Numbered from the stretch's first letter, positions 39,299 through 47,702 are shown. The stretch: DNA of 47,998 nucleotides from Candidatus Binatus sp. (GCF_030646925.1 NZ_JAUSKL010000020.1:1-47998), one strand, 5' to 3'. The notes: generated from the letters alone by a model not told the origin. Numbers and translations: made by a program.

Positions 39299-39417
39299 GG
39301 GTGGAGTTTACCCTGAGCCTCGAAGGGGACTTCCTGTGGCAACGCGAAGCCGACTTCGGGCCGCAGGGCCGAATCGCAAAGAGGATTAGGATGCGCGCTC
39401 CGCGCTGTTAGTAAACG
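39299..39417 (-). repeat. Dispersed repeat, type 1 (copy 2, inverted)
   Basis: Reverse complement of 15943-16060 with scattered changes, from GGTGGAGTTTACCCTGAG to the TTAGTAAACG end. The 34-bp core is at 39344-39377. It lies about 50 bp downstream of the icd-tail fragment. Confidence 0.78.
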
Positions 39418-39592
39418 TTCAGAAAAACGACTACTCGCGATGAGGTCTCGAGTCGGTCCCGCGAAGTGGCGCCATCGAACTGGGCTGCGGCGAAATTGTC
39501 ATCAATGTCGAGAGCAATGCTGTCACCATCGTGCGCGAGGGCGATTGGGGCGGAATGAGGAAGGCGTACCGATGCCTGACGTAAATATAATC

Positions 39593-40687
39593 TCAATGTG
39601 ATTGTGAAGGCTGAATGGTCCGCTGGACTATGAACGCCGCTCTTTCGTACAGTTCATCAAAAGTAAGAATTTCAGGATTTGTAAGGTTTCTGCGAAACAA
39701 TTCAAATGACTGAATACGCGCGCGGTCGTCTTTCAATTGTTTCAGGTTTCCAACGACAAGTATCCCCTTAGGCTGGATCGTAAATGCTTCCTTCAGCGCA
39801 TCACGATTCCCGGCGCTATCTGAACTCTCTTGCCACTGACGGCAAGCCGTCTGCACTTGGGCTGCTCCCCCCGCTACGTCATCACCTGGAGGATAGACTC
39901 CGTTCCGATATTCCTTGGGCCGCACGAGCGGAGACTGCGGACGCTTGATTTCCACAAGAACCGTGAATTTCACTTGAGCTTCGGAGAGGCCCATAAAATC
40001 CCCTAGTTTGCCTCCGCGCCCGCTTATGGTTGTGCCACCCAGATGTGGCTTCGACTGAGATAGGCTTATAAATCGGTAACTGAGACCGTAGCCAAAGATC
40101 CAAGTATTTTTCTGAAAAAAATGCTGCCACCATTCCTCTTGCTCTTCGCGGTCGAGATGCGCTTTGAACTCGGCCAGAGCTGCGGCACGTTCCTCTTGGA
40201 GTTTTGCATAAGACAGCTTAAGTAGGATGCCTGGACGCGCATTCTCTAAATCGTGCCACAGTTCGTCCGGCGATTCTGCCAGTTCGCGCAAGGTAGCAAT
40301 TCTTTCCTTTTTCGCTTGTACGATCTCATTTGCACTGGCAACTACTAAGGTCCTTTTGCCAGGGGTTATGCCTGCTTGTCGTTTCGCCGCATACAACTGA
40401 GAGAGATGATGAAACAGGTTCAGGGTCCGCGCCGAGTCAAGCGTGAACCGGGCGACCCCTCCTGCCTTGAGCCTGCTCAGCGATTCGGATGGCAGATTTT
40501 CCCATTTCTCCCCGGCCCGTTTCCTCCTATGGAATAAATGAACCTTGATGCAGGCATTCGAGTCGTGTGGATTGTTCACTTCCTCAGCGAATAAACTGGT
40601 TCGCGTGTGGACTTTAGAACCAAGCACGACCTCATCGACGACCGCCGAATTCGGAGATGTACTTTGAATGTTGTATTTATCAGCCAT
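39593..40687 (-). CDS. sduA: Shedu-type (SduA, DUF4263) anti-phage nuclease
   Basis: 364 residues. The C-terminal domain has the DUF4263 layout: WWQHFFQKNTWIFGYGLSYR (about 186-205), then a PD-(D/E)xK nuclease core with D230 (GGKLGDFMG) and E246-x-K248 (VLVEIKRPQ), followed by a helix with Q277 (AAQVQT). The N-terminal half (about 1-180) is variable across Shedu proteins and probably controls activation. Shedu is a single-gene phage-defence nuclease. It is divergent from a broken DUF4238 gene, with a 70-bp AT-rich gap. The base composition is lower in GC than its neighbours, consistent with transfer. Confidence 0.85.
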   Translation of the reverse strand: MADKYNIQSTSPNSAVVDEVVLGSKVHTRTSLFAEEVNNPHDSNACIKVHLFHRRKRAGEKWENLPSESLSRLKAGGVARFTLDSARTLNLFHHLSQLYAAKRQAGITPGKRTLVVASANEIVQAKKERIATLRELAESPDELWHDLENARPGILLKLSYAKLQEERAAALAEFKAHLDREEQEEWWQHFFQKNTWIFGYGLSYRFISLSQSKPHLGGTTISGRGGKLGDFMGLSEAQVKFTVLVEIKRPQSPLVRPKEYRNGVYPPGDDVAGGAAQVQTACRQWQESSDSAGNRDALKEAFTIQPKGILVVGNLKQLKDDRARIQSFELFRRNLTNPEILTFDELYERAAFIVQRTIQPSQSH

Positions 40688-40757
40688 AAACGACCCCCGT
40701 TTCGCTGGGAAAATACGGTCAATTCAAGATCGGTTGATTATGATATAATTGGTAAAG

Positions 40758-41240
40758 ATGGAACACCACATCAATCCGTAGTGTCACTTGCGTGGATTTC
40801 ATGATCCGGGAGTAGACGCGAGGATGGGTCCGCGAGTTTGGGTCGTTGACCTCAAACACCAGACAATGAAGCTGAGGTCTCCGAAGGGCATATTAAAGCG
40901 GACGGATTACTATGCGATGTACAACCTCAAGGATCTGCCGCCCCAATCTTTCGAGACGGACTTTCTCCGGCGCGTGGAGGATGAAGCCGCCCCACTGTTG
41001 GTTAAGCTTCGTGACGGCGGTTACAGGCTCTCTGACTCTGAGCGGAGCCGCTTGGCCGTCTTCATAGCTCTACTCTTCGCCCGGACACCGGCGAACCGCG
41101 ACGCGATGGAAGGTCTGGCCGCGAAGATGATAGAGGCTCTAGCGCGGACGAAAGCACGCGGTCCTGAGTTTGCGCGCACGATGCGCGAAGCGAGTAAGGG
41201 ACGCGAAATCTCCGATAACCGGATTGAGGAACTGAGATGA
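40758..41240 (+). pseudogene. DUF4238-like protein, amber codon near the start and short C-terminus
   Basis: From ATG 40758 the frame reads MEHHINP, TAG, CHLRGFHDPGVDAR and then VWVVDLKHQ, LKRTDYYAMYNLKDLP and SDSERSRLAVFIALLFARTP. HHxxPQxYLRxF is the usual start of DUF4238 proteins, so the TAG at 40779-40781 most likely replaces CAG (Gln). The frame ends at 41240 after 160 codons, roughly half the usual length. A TTG at 40788 could allow a shortened product. A TATAAT sits 8 bp before the ATG. DUF4238 genes are often found among defence genes, but the function is unknown. Confidence 0.7.
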
Positions 41241-41391
41241 AAGCTTCTCAAACCAGCGCGATTCGTTGTCGGATCATCCCTGAGTTCACACTGTTATCAA
41301 TACTGAATGCGACCGATGCGGAAAGGATTCCGCCGGGCAGTCGTCGAATCTTCGAGCCGCCCGGCTTTACCCTCCGTCCCGTTTACTAACA

Positions 41392-41430
41392 GCGCGTAGC
41401 GCGCATCCTTAATCGCGACAGGAAGCCCGA
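41392..41430 (+). repeat. Partial type 1 dispersed repeat
   Basis: TTTACTAACAG followed by GCGCATCCTTAATCGCGAC and GGAAGCCC matches the ends of the 15943-16060 repeat with the 34-bp core deleted. The remaining gap 41241-41613 has no gene. Its last 80 bp are similar to 38985-39060 (see findings). Confidence 0.6.
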
Positions 41431-41613
41431 AACCCCTAACAGGGTGTTGAAAAACGAAGACCGAACTGCCTGTTTTGATTTCCGGTGCTTCAACACCGCG
41501 GCGTCCGCCAGACGACATACCTACTGCGTCGCCCGCGGTATCCGCGGGTTGGCGATGCTCAATCCAGAGCTTAGACTTTTGGGTCGGGAGTTAGCGAGTT
41601 ACAGGGGCATCAA

Positions 41614-42405
41614 ATGAAAAGCCGACTAATCGCAATCACATTCATCATGGCCTGCTTATCGACGACGGGCGGTCTCGCTGCTGGCCGTGACATGGAAAGG
41701 ATGAACATGAAGACCGGCGACGTGTCGCAGATGAAGGGCGCGGCGCCGGACCCGTCCAACATGAAAGAAGGCGAAGTCGAAGCGATGTCAGGCGGGTCGG
41801 AAACAGATCACGACATGCATATGGGTCATGGGGCGATGAAGAACATGGCGCTGCACATGGCGTACACGGATCTACGGTCAATGACTGACGCCGACAAAAA
41901 ACGCGCCGGCGAAATCCTCGCGGAACTGCAGAAGGCGCTGACCAAGTATCAGGACGTTCACGCCGCTGAGGCCGACGGCTACCAGCCGTTCCATCCGGAG
42001 TTCAAGCAGGCGGTCGTACATTTCACGAAAAAGTGGAACGGGCTGAAAGCCGCGTTCGTATTCGACGCATCGGAGCCAACTTCGCTGCTCTATCAGCGCA
42101 CCGCCGACGGCGGCTACAAATTGATCGGCGCGATGTACACCGATCGAAAGGGCGCGAGCGAGGCACAGCTAAACGATCGAGTGCCGCTTAGCGTCGCGCG
42201 ATGGCATCGGCATATCAATCTGTGTTTTCCGCGCAAAGGAGAGAGCCTCCAGAGCGTCGATTGGACCAGCTTCGGCTTCAACGGTTCGATCGCCACCAAA
42301 GACGCTTGCGACGCTGCGGGCGGCCGCTTTTATCCGCAGGTCTTCGGCTGGATGGTGCACGTCTATCCGTGGGAGACCGATCCGAAGCTGGTTTGGGCGC
42401 ACTGA
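41614..42405 (+). CDS. Secreted Met/His-rich protein, function unknown
   Basis: 263 residues. The signal peptide is MKSRLIAITFIMACLSTTGG followed by LAAG, cleavage near 23. Residues about 26-82 are rich in Met and His (DMERMNMKTGDVSQMKG, DHDMHMGHGAMKNMALHM), a pattern seen in periplasmic copper or silver binders. A conserved-looking C-terminal domain (about 85-263) contains AEADGYQPFHPEFKQAVVHF, ARWHRHINLCFPRKG and QVFGWMVHVYPWETDP. I recognise it only as a conserved hypothetical. AGGGG lies upstream of the ATG. The ABC transporter genes follow after 18 bp, which suggests metal handling or export. Confidence 0.65.
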   Translation: MKSRLIAITFIMACLSTTGGLAAGRDMERMNMKTGDVSQMKGAAPDPSNMKEGEVEAMSGGSETDHDMHMGHGAMKNMALHMAYTDLRSMTDADKKRAGEILAELQKALTKYQDVHAAEADGYQPFHPEFKQAVVHFTKKWNGLKAAFVFDASEPTSLLYQRTADGGYKLIGAMYTDRKGASEAQLNDRVPLSVARWHRHINLCFPRKGESLQSVDWTSFGFNGSIATKDACDAAGGRFYPQVFGWMVHVYPWETDPKLVWAH

Positions 42406-42423
42406 TTCGACGATAGTGGCTGG

Positions 42424-43323
42424 ATGCAGCCGCGGGTCGAACTGATCGCCGTCCGCAAATCCTACGACGGCTTCGTCGCCGTTGACGATCTGACCTTCTC
42501 GATTTTTCCCGGACAGATTTTCGGCTTGCTCGGCCCCAACGGCGCGGGCAAGACCAGCACGATTCGCATGATGATCGGGATCATCGCGCCCGATTCCGGC
42601 ATCGTAAGGATTTTCGGCGCACCGCTTTCGCGCGCCGCGATGCATCGCGTCGGCTATCTGCCGGAGGAGCGCGGACTCTATCGCCGCATGACGGTGCGCG
42701 AGAATCTCTCGTTCCTCGGACAGTTGGCGGGCCTTTCGACCGCGCTCGCGGCGGAGCGAACCCAGAACTGGGCGGCGCGCCTCGCGATCGACGACCGGCT
42801 CGGCGATCGCGTCGAGGAACTCTCGAAGGGGATGCAGCAGAAGATCCAGTTCATCGCGGCGCTGCTGCACGATCCCGACCTGATCATCATGGATGAGCCG
42901 TTCGCGGGCCTCGACCCGGTAAACTCGATGCAACTCAAAAACGTCCTGGTCGAACTGAAGAGCGCGGGCAAGACCATTCTCTTCTCGACGCATCGGATGG
43001 ACCAGGTCGAGAAGTTGTGCGACTCGATTTGCCTGATCGACCATGGCAAGTCGGTGCTGCAGGGCAATCTGAGCGAAATCAAAGCTGGTTACGGCAATCG
43101 CTTCGTGCAGATCGACTATGACGGCGACGGCCGGTTCCTCGCGCACAGCGGGCTGGTCGAATCGTTGAACGACTACGGCAATCACGCGGAGTTGAGCCTC
43201 AAGCCCGGCGCCGATTCGCAGGATTTGCTCAGGCTTGCGATGTCGTCGCTTCGAGTGCGGCGGTTCCAGGTGATGGAGCCGTCGCTCGAGCAGATTTTTA
43301 TCGATCACGTGACGCCTAAATGA
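42424..43323 (+). CDS. ABC transporter ATP-binding protein (NatA-like)
   Basis: 299 residues. Walker A is GLLGPNGAGKTSTIRMM (about 36-52), the Q-loop region leads to GYLPEERGLYRRMTV, the signature is VEELSKGMQQK (about 133-143), and Walker B is LIIMDEPFAGLDPVNS (about 156-171). The last 75 residues are the DUF4162-type tail found in ABC-2 exporters. It pairs with the next gene by an ATGA overlap at 43320. Confidence 0.92.
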   Translation: MQPRVELIAVRKSYDGFVAVDDLTFSIFPGQIFGLLGPNGAGKTSTIRMMIGIIAPDSGIVRIFGAPLSRAAMHRVGYLPEERGLYRRMTVRENLSFLGQLAGLSTALAAERTQNWAARLAIDDRLGDRVEELSKGMQQKIQFIAALLHDPDLIIMDEPFAGLDPVNSMQLKNVLVELKSAGKTILFSTHRMDQVEKLCDSICLIDHGKSVLQGNLSEIKAGYGNRFVQIDYDGDGRFLAHSGLVESLNDYGNHAELSLKPGADSQDLLRLAMSSLRVRRFQVMEPSLEQIFIDHVTPK

Positions 43324-44591
43324 GCGAGTTGTCGCTGCGCAACATTTTTATCGTCGCACGGCGCGAATACCTCGAACGGGTGCGCACGCGATCCTTCCTG
43401 GCGTCCACGTTCGCGACGCCGGTGCTGTTGAGCATCCTGCTCTTGCTGCCCGCGCTGATCACGTCGTCGGCGAAGCGCAATCTCGCGAGCCAGGAGTCGG
43501 CGCCGATTCGGCTGGTGTTCGCGTCCGACAATCCGGCGGTGGCGGAACTCGCGCGCAGTCAACTGATTCGCGAGGGCGGCGCGCATTACGACATCTCGAT
43601 CGATGCGTCGCTCACGCCCGAGGAGCGCGACGACCTCGCGAGCCGGCTCGATTCCGCCCGAATCGACGGCTACGTCTGGCTGAAGGACGGCGCCGGCGCG
43701 AATCCGCAGGTTGTCTTCACGACGCATCGCGCGGGCGACGCGGTGCTGCATCAGAAGCTCGGCTCGGCGCTCACGTATGCGTATTCGGCGGAGCGGATGC
43801 TGAAGCACGGGCTTTCGGTGAACGACACCGCCACGATGCTGCAGCGCGTCGATTTGCGCGTCGTCAAGGGCGGACATTCCAGCGCGTACAACGAACTCCG
43901 CGGCATGATGGCGGTGATGCTGCTGGTGTTCGTGATGTTCTTTTCGCTGCTCTCCTACGGCGTCGTCGTGATGCGCTCGGTGCTCGAGGAAAAAGCTTCG
44001 CGCATCACCGAGGTGCTGCTTTGCTCGACGACGGCGGGCGAATTGATGGCTGGCAAGATAATCGGCACCGGCGGCGTCGGGATGACGCAGGTGGCGGTGT
44101 GGCTGTCGATTGCGGCGGCGGGAGCGTCGCGCAGCCCGTATCTCCGGGCGGCGATCGGCGAGCTCCAGATGCGCGGTCCGCTGATGATCTATTTCGTGAT
44201 TTTTTACATCCTCGGATTTTTGCTGTACGCCTCGATCTTCGCCGGCGTGGGCGCCGCCTTCAATTCGGTGGACGAGGCGCAGCAATGGAACTTCGTGATT
44301 CTGCTGCCGCTCATCGCGGCTTCGGCGCTGATTCTGCCGATCGCCACCTCGCCCGATTCGATCATGTCAGTCGCAGTTTCGATCTTTCCGTTTTGCGCGC
44401 CGGTGCTGATGTTCGAGCGGATTGCCGTGCACAATCCGCCGGCCTGGCAAATCGCTCTGTCGCTCGTGCTGATGCTCGCGACGATTGCGGCCTCGTTCTA
44501 TGTCTGCGGACGCATCTATCGCATCGGCATCCTGATGTATGGCAAGCGGCCGTCACTCCGCGAACTGGCGCGATGGTACCGCCACGCTTGA
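43320..44591 (+). CDS. ABC-2 type transporter permease (NatB-like)
   Basis: 423 residues. An N-terminal helix (about 20-45) is followed by a large extracytoplasmic domain (about 50-195) and then five or six membrane segments between about 196 and 405. RREYLERVRTRSFLASTFAT is the typical coupling region of NatB-like permeases. EEKASRITEVLLCSTTAGEL is the conserved EKxxRxxEVLL-S loop motif of ABC-2 permeases. With the ATPase it should form an exporter of sodium, drugs or lipids. The substrate is unknown. Confidence 0.9.
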   Translation: MSELSLRNIFIVARREYLERVRTRSFLASTFATPVLLSILLLLPALITSSAKRNLASQESAPIRLVFASDNPAVAELARSQLIREGGAHYDISIDASLTPEERDDLASRLDSARIDGYVWLKDGAGANPQVVFTTHRAGDAVLHQKLGSALTYAYSAERMLKHGLSVNDTATMLQRVDLRVVKGGHSSAYNELRGMMAVMLLVFVMFFSLLSYGVVVMRSVLEEKASRITEVLLCSTTAGELMAGKIIGTGGVGMTQVAVWLSIAAAGASRSPYLRAAIGELQMRGPLMIYFVIFYILGFLLYASIFAGVGAAFNSVDEAQQWNFVILLPLIAASALILPIATSPDSIMSVAVSIFPFCAPVLMFERIAVHNPPAWQIALSLVLMLATIAASFYVCGRIYRIGILMYGKRPSLRELARWYRHA

Positions 44592-44612
44592 AGCAAAATT
44601 CCGGTGCGACGA

Positions 44613-44628
44613 TGTTTCACGTGAAACG
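44613..44628. promoter_or_regulatory. parS: parS-like centromere site (ParB binding)
   Basis: TGTTTCACGTGAAACG matches the universal bacterial parS consensus TGTTTCACGTGAAACA at 15 of 16 positions. It sits in the intergenic region 22 bp after the permease stop. parS sites bind ParB and mostly lie near the replication origin. One copy was seen in this window. Confidence 0.75.
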
Positions 44629-44710
44629 TATGAAAGTTCAGGAGAGTTGGGGGGAACGAAACACGAATTGCCCGTATGGAACTGCGGCTCTAGCGTCTGT
44701 CATCCTCATC

Positions 44711-44735
44711 AGGGCAATAATATACTTGACTGACC
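44711..44735 (+). repeat. Left terminal inverted repeat
   Basis: Begins AGGGCAATAATATAC and ends TTGACTGACC; a perfect inverted match to 47669-47693 over 25 bp. The TTGACT inside it could serve as an inward -35 box. Confidence 0.9.
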
Positions 44736-44760
44736 TTGCCCTTGGTAATGAGGTGGCGTA

Positions 44761-46509
44761 ATGTCCACCGACTACCAAAGGGCGAGGTGCTCGCGAATGA
44801 ATACGTTTGGCAATATCAGCGTTGAAGGCGGAAAAACGCTCGGCGGAATTCTGAATGAAGGGCGACTTCGTGTGCCAGCAAATCAACGTGAATTTTCATG
44901 GAAACAAACACACGTTCGCGAACTGTTTCAGGACATTAAGCCGATAATAGACGACCGCAGCGGGCAGGAATACTTTCTCGGCACGGTAGTGGTGCTGCGC
45001 AACCCTCAAGACCCGAATCGCTACCGCACGGTCGTTGACGGGCAGCAACGGCTGGCTACGGTCGCCATTTTTCTAGCGGCAGTGCGTGACTACTTTGTCA
45101 GAGAAAACGACGACGACGGTGTTAAGTCTGTTGAGCCGGAATACCTTCTTAAAATCAAAATGCCGGAGCGGAAGATTATTCCGCAGCTACAGCTAAACGA
45201 TAACGATCATAGTTTCTTTGAACATCGTGTACTTTCGAGAGCCGGTACGGATGAACGAAAGCAAGCCACACACGAGCGGCATCGATCTTCCCATCGCCTA
45301 ATCCATCAGGCGGCTAATACTGCGTCCGATCAGGTAGCCAGTATTGTACGCGATGAGAAGTCAGAGAATCGCGCAGCGGCGCTCACGCGATGGGTTGACT
45401 TTTTCAGCAATCAGGCACGCGTGATTATGGTCATCGTAGAGGATGAAGCAGTTGCGTACACAGTATTTGAGACTATGAATGATCGCGGATTGGAACTCTC
45501 CGCTACGGACCTGATTAAGAATCGTCTGTTTTCTTTGTCTCAAGAACAACTGGACCAAACGAAACGCAATTGGGCGAAGATGTTGGGCATCCTTGAGAGC
45601 ATTCAGTCCACTACCATCGTGAAAGATTATGTTCGGCACTATTGGATTTCAAAGCATGGTCGGACCCGCGCGCCAGTTCTTTTTAAGGCCATACGGGAAG
45701 AAGTCTCGAATCAGAAAAGAGCGATTGATTTTGCGGCCGAACTTGAAAAAAATGCCCTACAATACGTTGCTCTGCTGAATCCGGAAAATGAACTGTGGCA
45801 TACCTTTCGTCCGATCATGAAGGACTACATTTCAGCGCTCACCACGCTCGACGTGAAGCAGATTCGTCCTCTGCTGATTAGCGTTCTCGCAGCATTTCCC
45901 AAGGGCGAGGCTATCAAGGCTTTCCGGTTGATGATCTCGATCTGTGTGCGGCTAATGGCAGCGGATCAACTAGGACGAGGATCGCTTGAAACAGAATATG
46001 AAAGCGCCGCGCTAGAGGTGTATGAGCGGAAGATCACCACGGCGGCCGCCCTAACCAACAAACTAAAGTCGATCATTCCGGCTGACAATAAGTTCCGCGA
46101 AGATTTTGCAACATTCGAGGTAACCAATGAGCCGCATGCGCGATACTTGCTGAAGGCTCTAGACGTAGCAGAGACCGGCTTAGCACTGACTGGCATGTCC
46201 TCAAAAGATGAACCCACTTTGGAGCATCTGCTTCCGCTTAATCCTAAACACTTGGCGGACTGGCCCTTCACATCTGAGGAACATGAAGATTATGTACACC
46301 AATTCGGCAACCAGGCGCTGCTCCCGAACGAATCAAACAGCACTGCTGGAAGCGAAAAGTTTACGGTCAAGCGTCTGATACTAGCGAGACAACCAAACCA
46401 ACTCACTAAAGAGATCGGGCAGTTGACTGCATGGGGAAGGGGCGAGATAGACACGCGCCAGAAGAGACTGGCTGCAATCGCGACTAAGGCTTGGCCGTTG
46501 CGCGTCTGA
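44761..46509 (+). CDS. DUF262-DUF1524 protein (GmrSD-like type IV restriction enzyme)
   Basis: 582 residues. The N-terminal DUF262 (GmrS-like, ParB/Srx-fold) domain has RVPANQREFSWKQTHVRELF (about 37-56), the VVDGQQRLAT motif with DGQQR at 93-97, and FETMNDRGLELSATDLIKNR (about 236-255). The C-terminal DUF1524 (GmrD, HNH/His-Me finger) shows LEHLLPLNPKHLADWP (about 494), then FGNQALLPNESNSTAGSEKF, as in the EHI-P and GN-LL-N motifs. Such fused proteins cut modified phage DNA using NTP. Both domains appear intact. GAGGTGG precedes ATG 44761. It is cargo of an IS1595-type transposon. Confidence 0.85.
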   Translation: MSTDYQRARCSRMNTFGNISVEGGKTLGGILNEGRLRVPANQREFSWKQTHVRELFQDIKPIIDDRSGQEYFLGTVVVLRNPQDPNRYRTVVDGQQRLATVAIFLAAVRDYFVRENDDDGVKSVEPEYLLKIKMPERKIIPQLQLNDNDHSFFEHRVLSRAGTDERKQATHERHRSSHRLIHQAANTASDQVASIVRDEKSENRAAALTRWVDFFSNQARVIMVIVEDEAVAYTVFETMNDRGLELSATDLIKNRLFSLSQEQLDQTKRNWAKMLGILESIQSTTIVKDYVRHYWISKHGRTRAPVLFKAIREEVSNQKRAIDFAAELEKNALQYVALLNPENELWHTFRPIMKDYISALTTLDVKQIRPLLISVLAAFPKGEAIKAFRLMISICVRLMAADQLGRGSLETEYESAALEVYERKITTAAALTNKLKSIIPADNKFREDFATFEVTNEPHARYLLKALDVAETGLALTGMSSKDEPTLEHLLPLNPKHLADWPFTSEEHEDYVHQFGNQALLPNESNSTAGSEKFTVKRLILARQPNQLTKEIGQLTAWGRGEIDTRQKRLAAIATKAWPLRV

Positions 46510-46645
46510 CAGGCTTACGCAATTTCTTGCGACCGCGATCGATTTCTTTGCTTGAAACGGTCAATATCGCCCGTGCCAAGTTGCGCAATTTGGCAAACGA
46601 TTCCGTCGGCTCAAATCGTAAATCTCCTACCTTCGGCGATTTCAC
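46484..46645 (-). CDS. Small accessory protein next to the transposase
   Basis: 53 residues from GTG 46645: VKSPKVGDLRFEPTESFAKL, then RNLARAILTVSSKEIDRGRK. Small proteins with an F-x-x-L-x-x-LxxxILxVxxxEI pattern commonly accompany IS1595-like transposases, from memory. The frame is open upstream, so the start is uncertain. It overlaps the end of the DUF262 gene by 26 bp on the other strand. Confidence 0.4.
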   Translation of the reverse strand: MKSPKVGDLRFEPTESFAKLRNLARAILTVSSKEIDRGRKKLRKPVRRATAKP

Positions 46646-46685
46646 AATCGGCAGCTTACCACGACGCCGTCTGCCTCTCCACTGC

Positions 46686-47643
46686 TTATGCGGGTAAGGG
46701 TTCCGCTGTCGATTCGGTCTTGCCAGTCAGTTCGGCATACGTGAGCCGACGGCCAAGAACGGAACTGGCAACGCCGATGAAGCGCTCGCCGTCATTCGCC
46801 TTGCGCTCGTTAAATCGGTACGCCTGTTCATCGAGATAACGGAACAGGTGAAACGGCTCGACGCTGACGTAGGTTCCCTTCAGGCCGCGTTTCAGGAGGC
46901 TCCAAAAATTCTCGATCCGGTTCGTATGCACGTTCCCTTGAACCTAGGTTTCCGCGTGGTCAATGACCTTGTGAACGTAATTTTTGATCGAGGCCATGAT
47001 AACCAGCCCAAGCGTCAGTGAAAACATACGAGCCACCCCGAACATACCGGCGCACGTGAGTCTTGAGCGCATCGCCTTGCGTGTTTGGTACATGAAGCAG
47101 ACGGACCTTGGCGCTATGACGATCCAGCAGTCCCATCACGATTGCTTTTCCGGCCCCGCCCGTGCCCGTGATTTTGGCCTTCTTATCCTTGTGCATATTT
47201 CGAGCGAGGCCGCCGATAAAAGTTTCGTCCGCTTCAACCTCGTTGCCGTCGAATTGCGTGAGCGAACGATCCTGCATCGCGAGCTGGATGCGATGATCCA
47301 TGAACCACGCGGTTTTCTGCGTCACGCCAAGACCACGCGCGATCTCATAACTGCTAATCCCATTCTTACAGTTGGCGATTAGCCACATTGCAGTCAGCCA
47401 CTTGTCGAGTCCAATTGGCGAGTCCTCGAAAATCGTTCCGACCTTGAGCGAGAACTTTGCGCGTGGATGCTTCGCATAGCATTTCCAGAGTCGCGCCTTT
47501 TCGAGATACTTAACCTTGTCGGCTCCGCACGTCGGGCATCGGACCTTGCCGTCCGGCCAGCGCATCTCGATCATGAAACGCTGGCAGTTCTCGAAGTCCT
47601 TGAAATACTGAATCGCTTGCTGGAGCGTGCTTGGAGCCTTCAT
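46686..47643 (-). pseudogene. IS1595-family transposase, frameshifted and with an amber codon
   Basis: From ATG 47643: a zinc-ribbon VRCPTCGADKVKYLEKARLW then KCYAKH (about 34-60), ISXO2-like DDE parts EVEADETFIGG (about 143) and YVFTDAWAGYH (about 211), then loss of frame at the T5 run 46981-46985. The next frame continues YVHKVIDHAET, TAG (46944-46946), VQGNVHTNRIENFWSLLKRG and runs to TAA at 46686. The TAG replaces the usual Tyr of ETYVQG. A repaired product is about 318 residues, normal for the family. The TIR supplies TTGACT, 17 bp before a weak -10 near the start. Confidence 0.85.
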
Positions 47644-47668
47644 GCTTCAAACGTAGCAAATGGAGCGT

Positions 47669-47693
47669 GGTCAGTCAAGTATATTATTGCCCT
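47669..47693 (-). repeat. Right terminal inverted repeat
   Basis: Perfect 25-bp inverted match to 44711-44735. It lies 25 bp upstream of the transposase start. Confidence 0.9.
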
Positions 47694-47702
47694 CATCGGC
47701 AA

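Larger units (their letters stand above)
44713..47691. mobile_element. IS1595-family transposon carrying a DUF262-DUF1524 defence gene
   Basis: The element is 2,979 bp. Its ends are perfect inverted repeats (25 bp matched at 44711-44735 and 47669-47693). The flanking 8-mers are CTCATCAG (44705-44712) and CTCATCGG (47692-47699), 7 of 8 identical, as expected for an 8-bp target duplication of this family. Inside are the DUF262 gene on plus, and a small accessory frame and the transposase on minus. The DUF262 and transposase starts each lie 25 bp inside the inverted repeats. The transposase is broken (frameshift plus TAG), so the copy is not autonomous as sequenced. It inserted about 85 bp from parS. 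Confidence 0.85.

Noticed and set aside
43320-44591. Treating the ABC permease region as part of the transposon
   Set aside because: The inverted repeats and target duplications define the left end at 44713, downstream of the permease and of parS.
40779-46946. Two in-frame TAG codons (40779 and 46944) as evidence of stop-codon reassignment or pyrrolysine
   Set aside because: TAG is the normal stop of acnA, yebC and ruvB in this window, and the two positions correspond to Gln and Tyr, not to a conserved special residue. Simple nonsense mutations are more likely.
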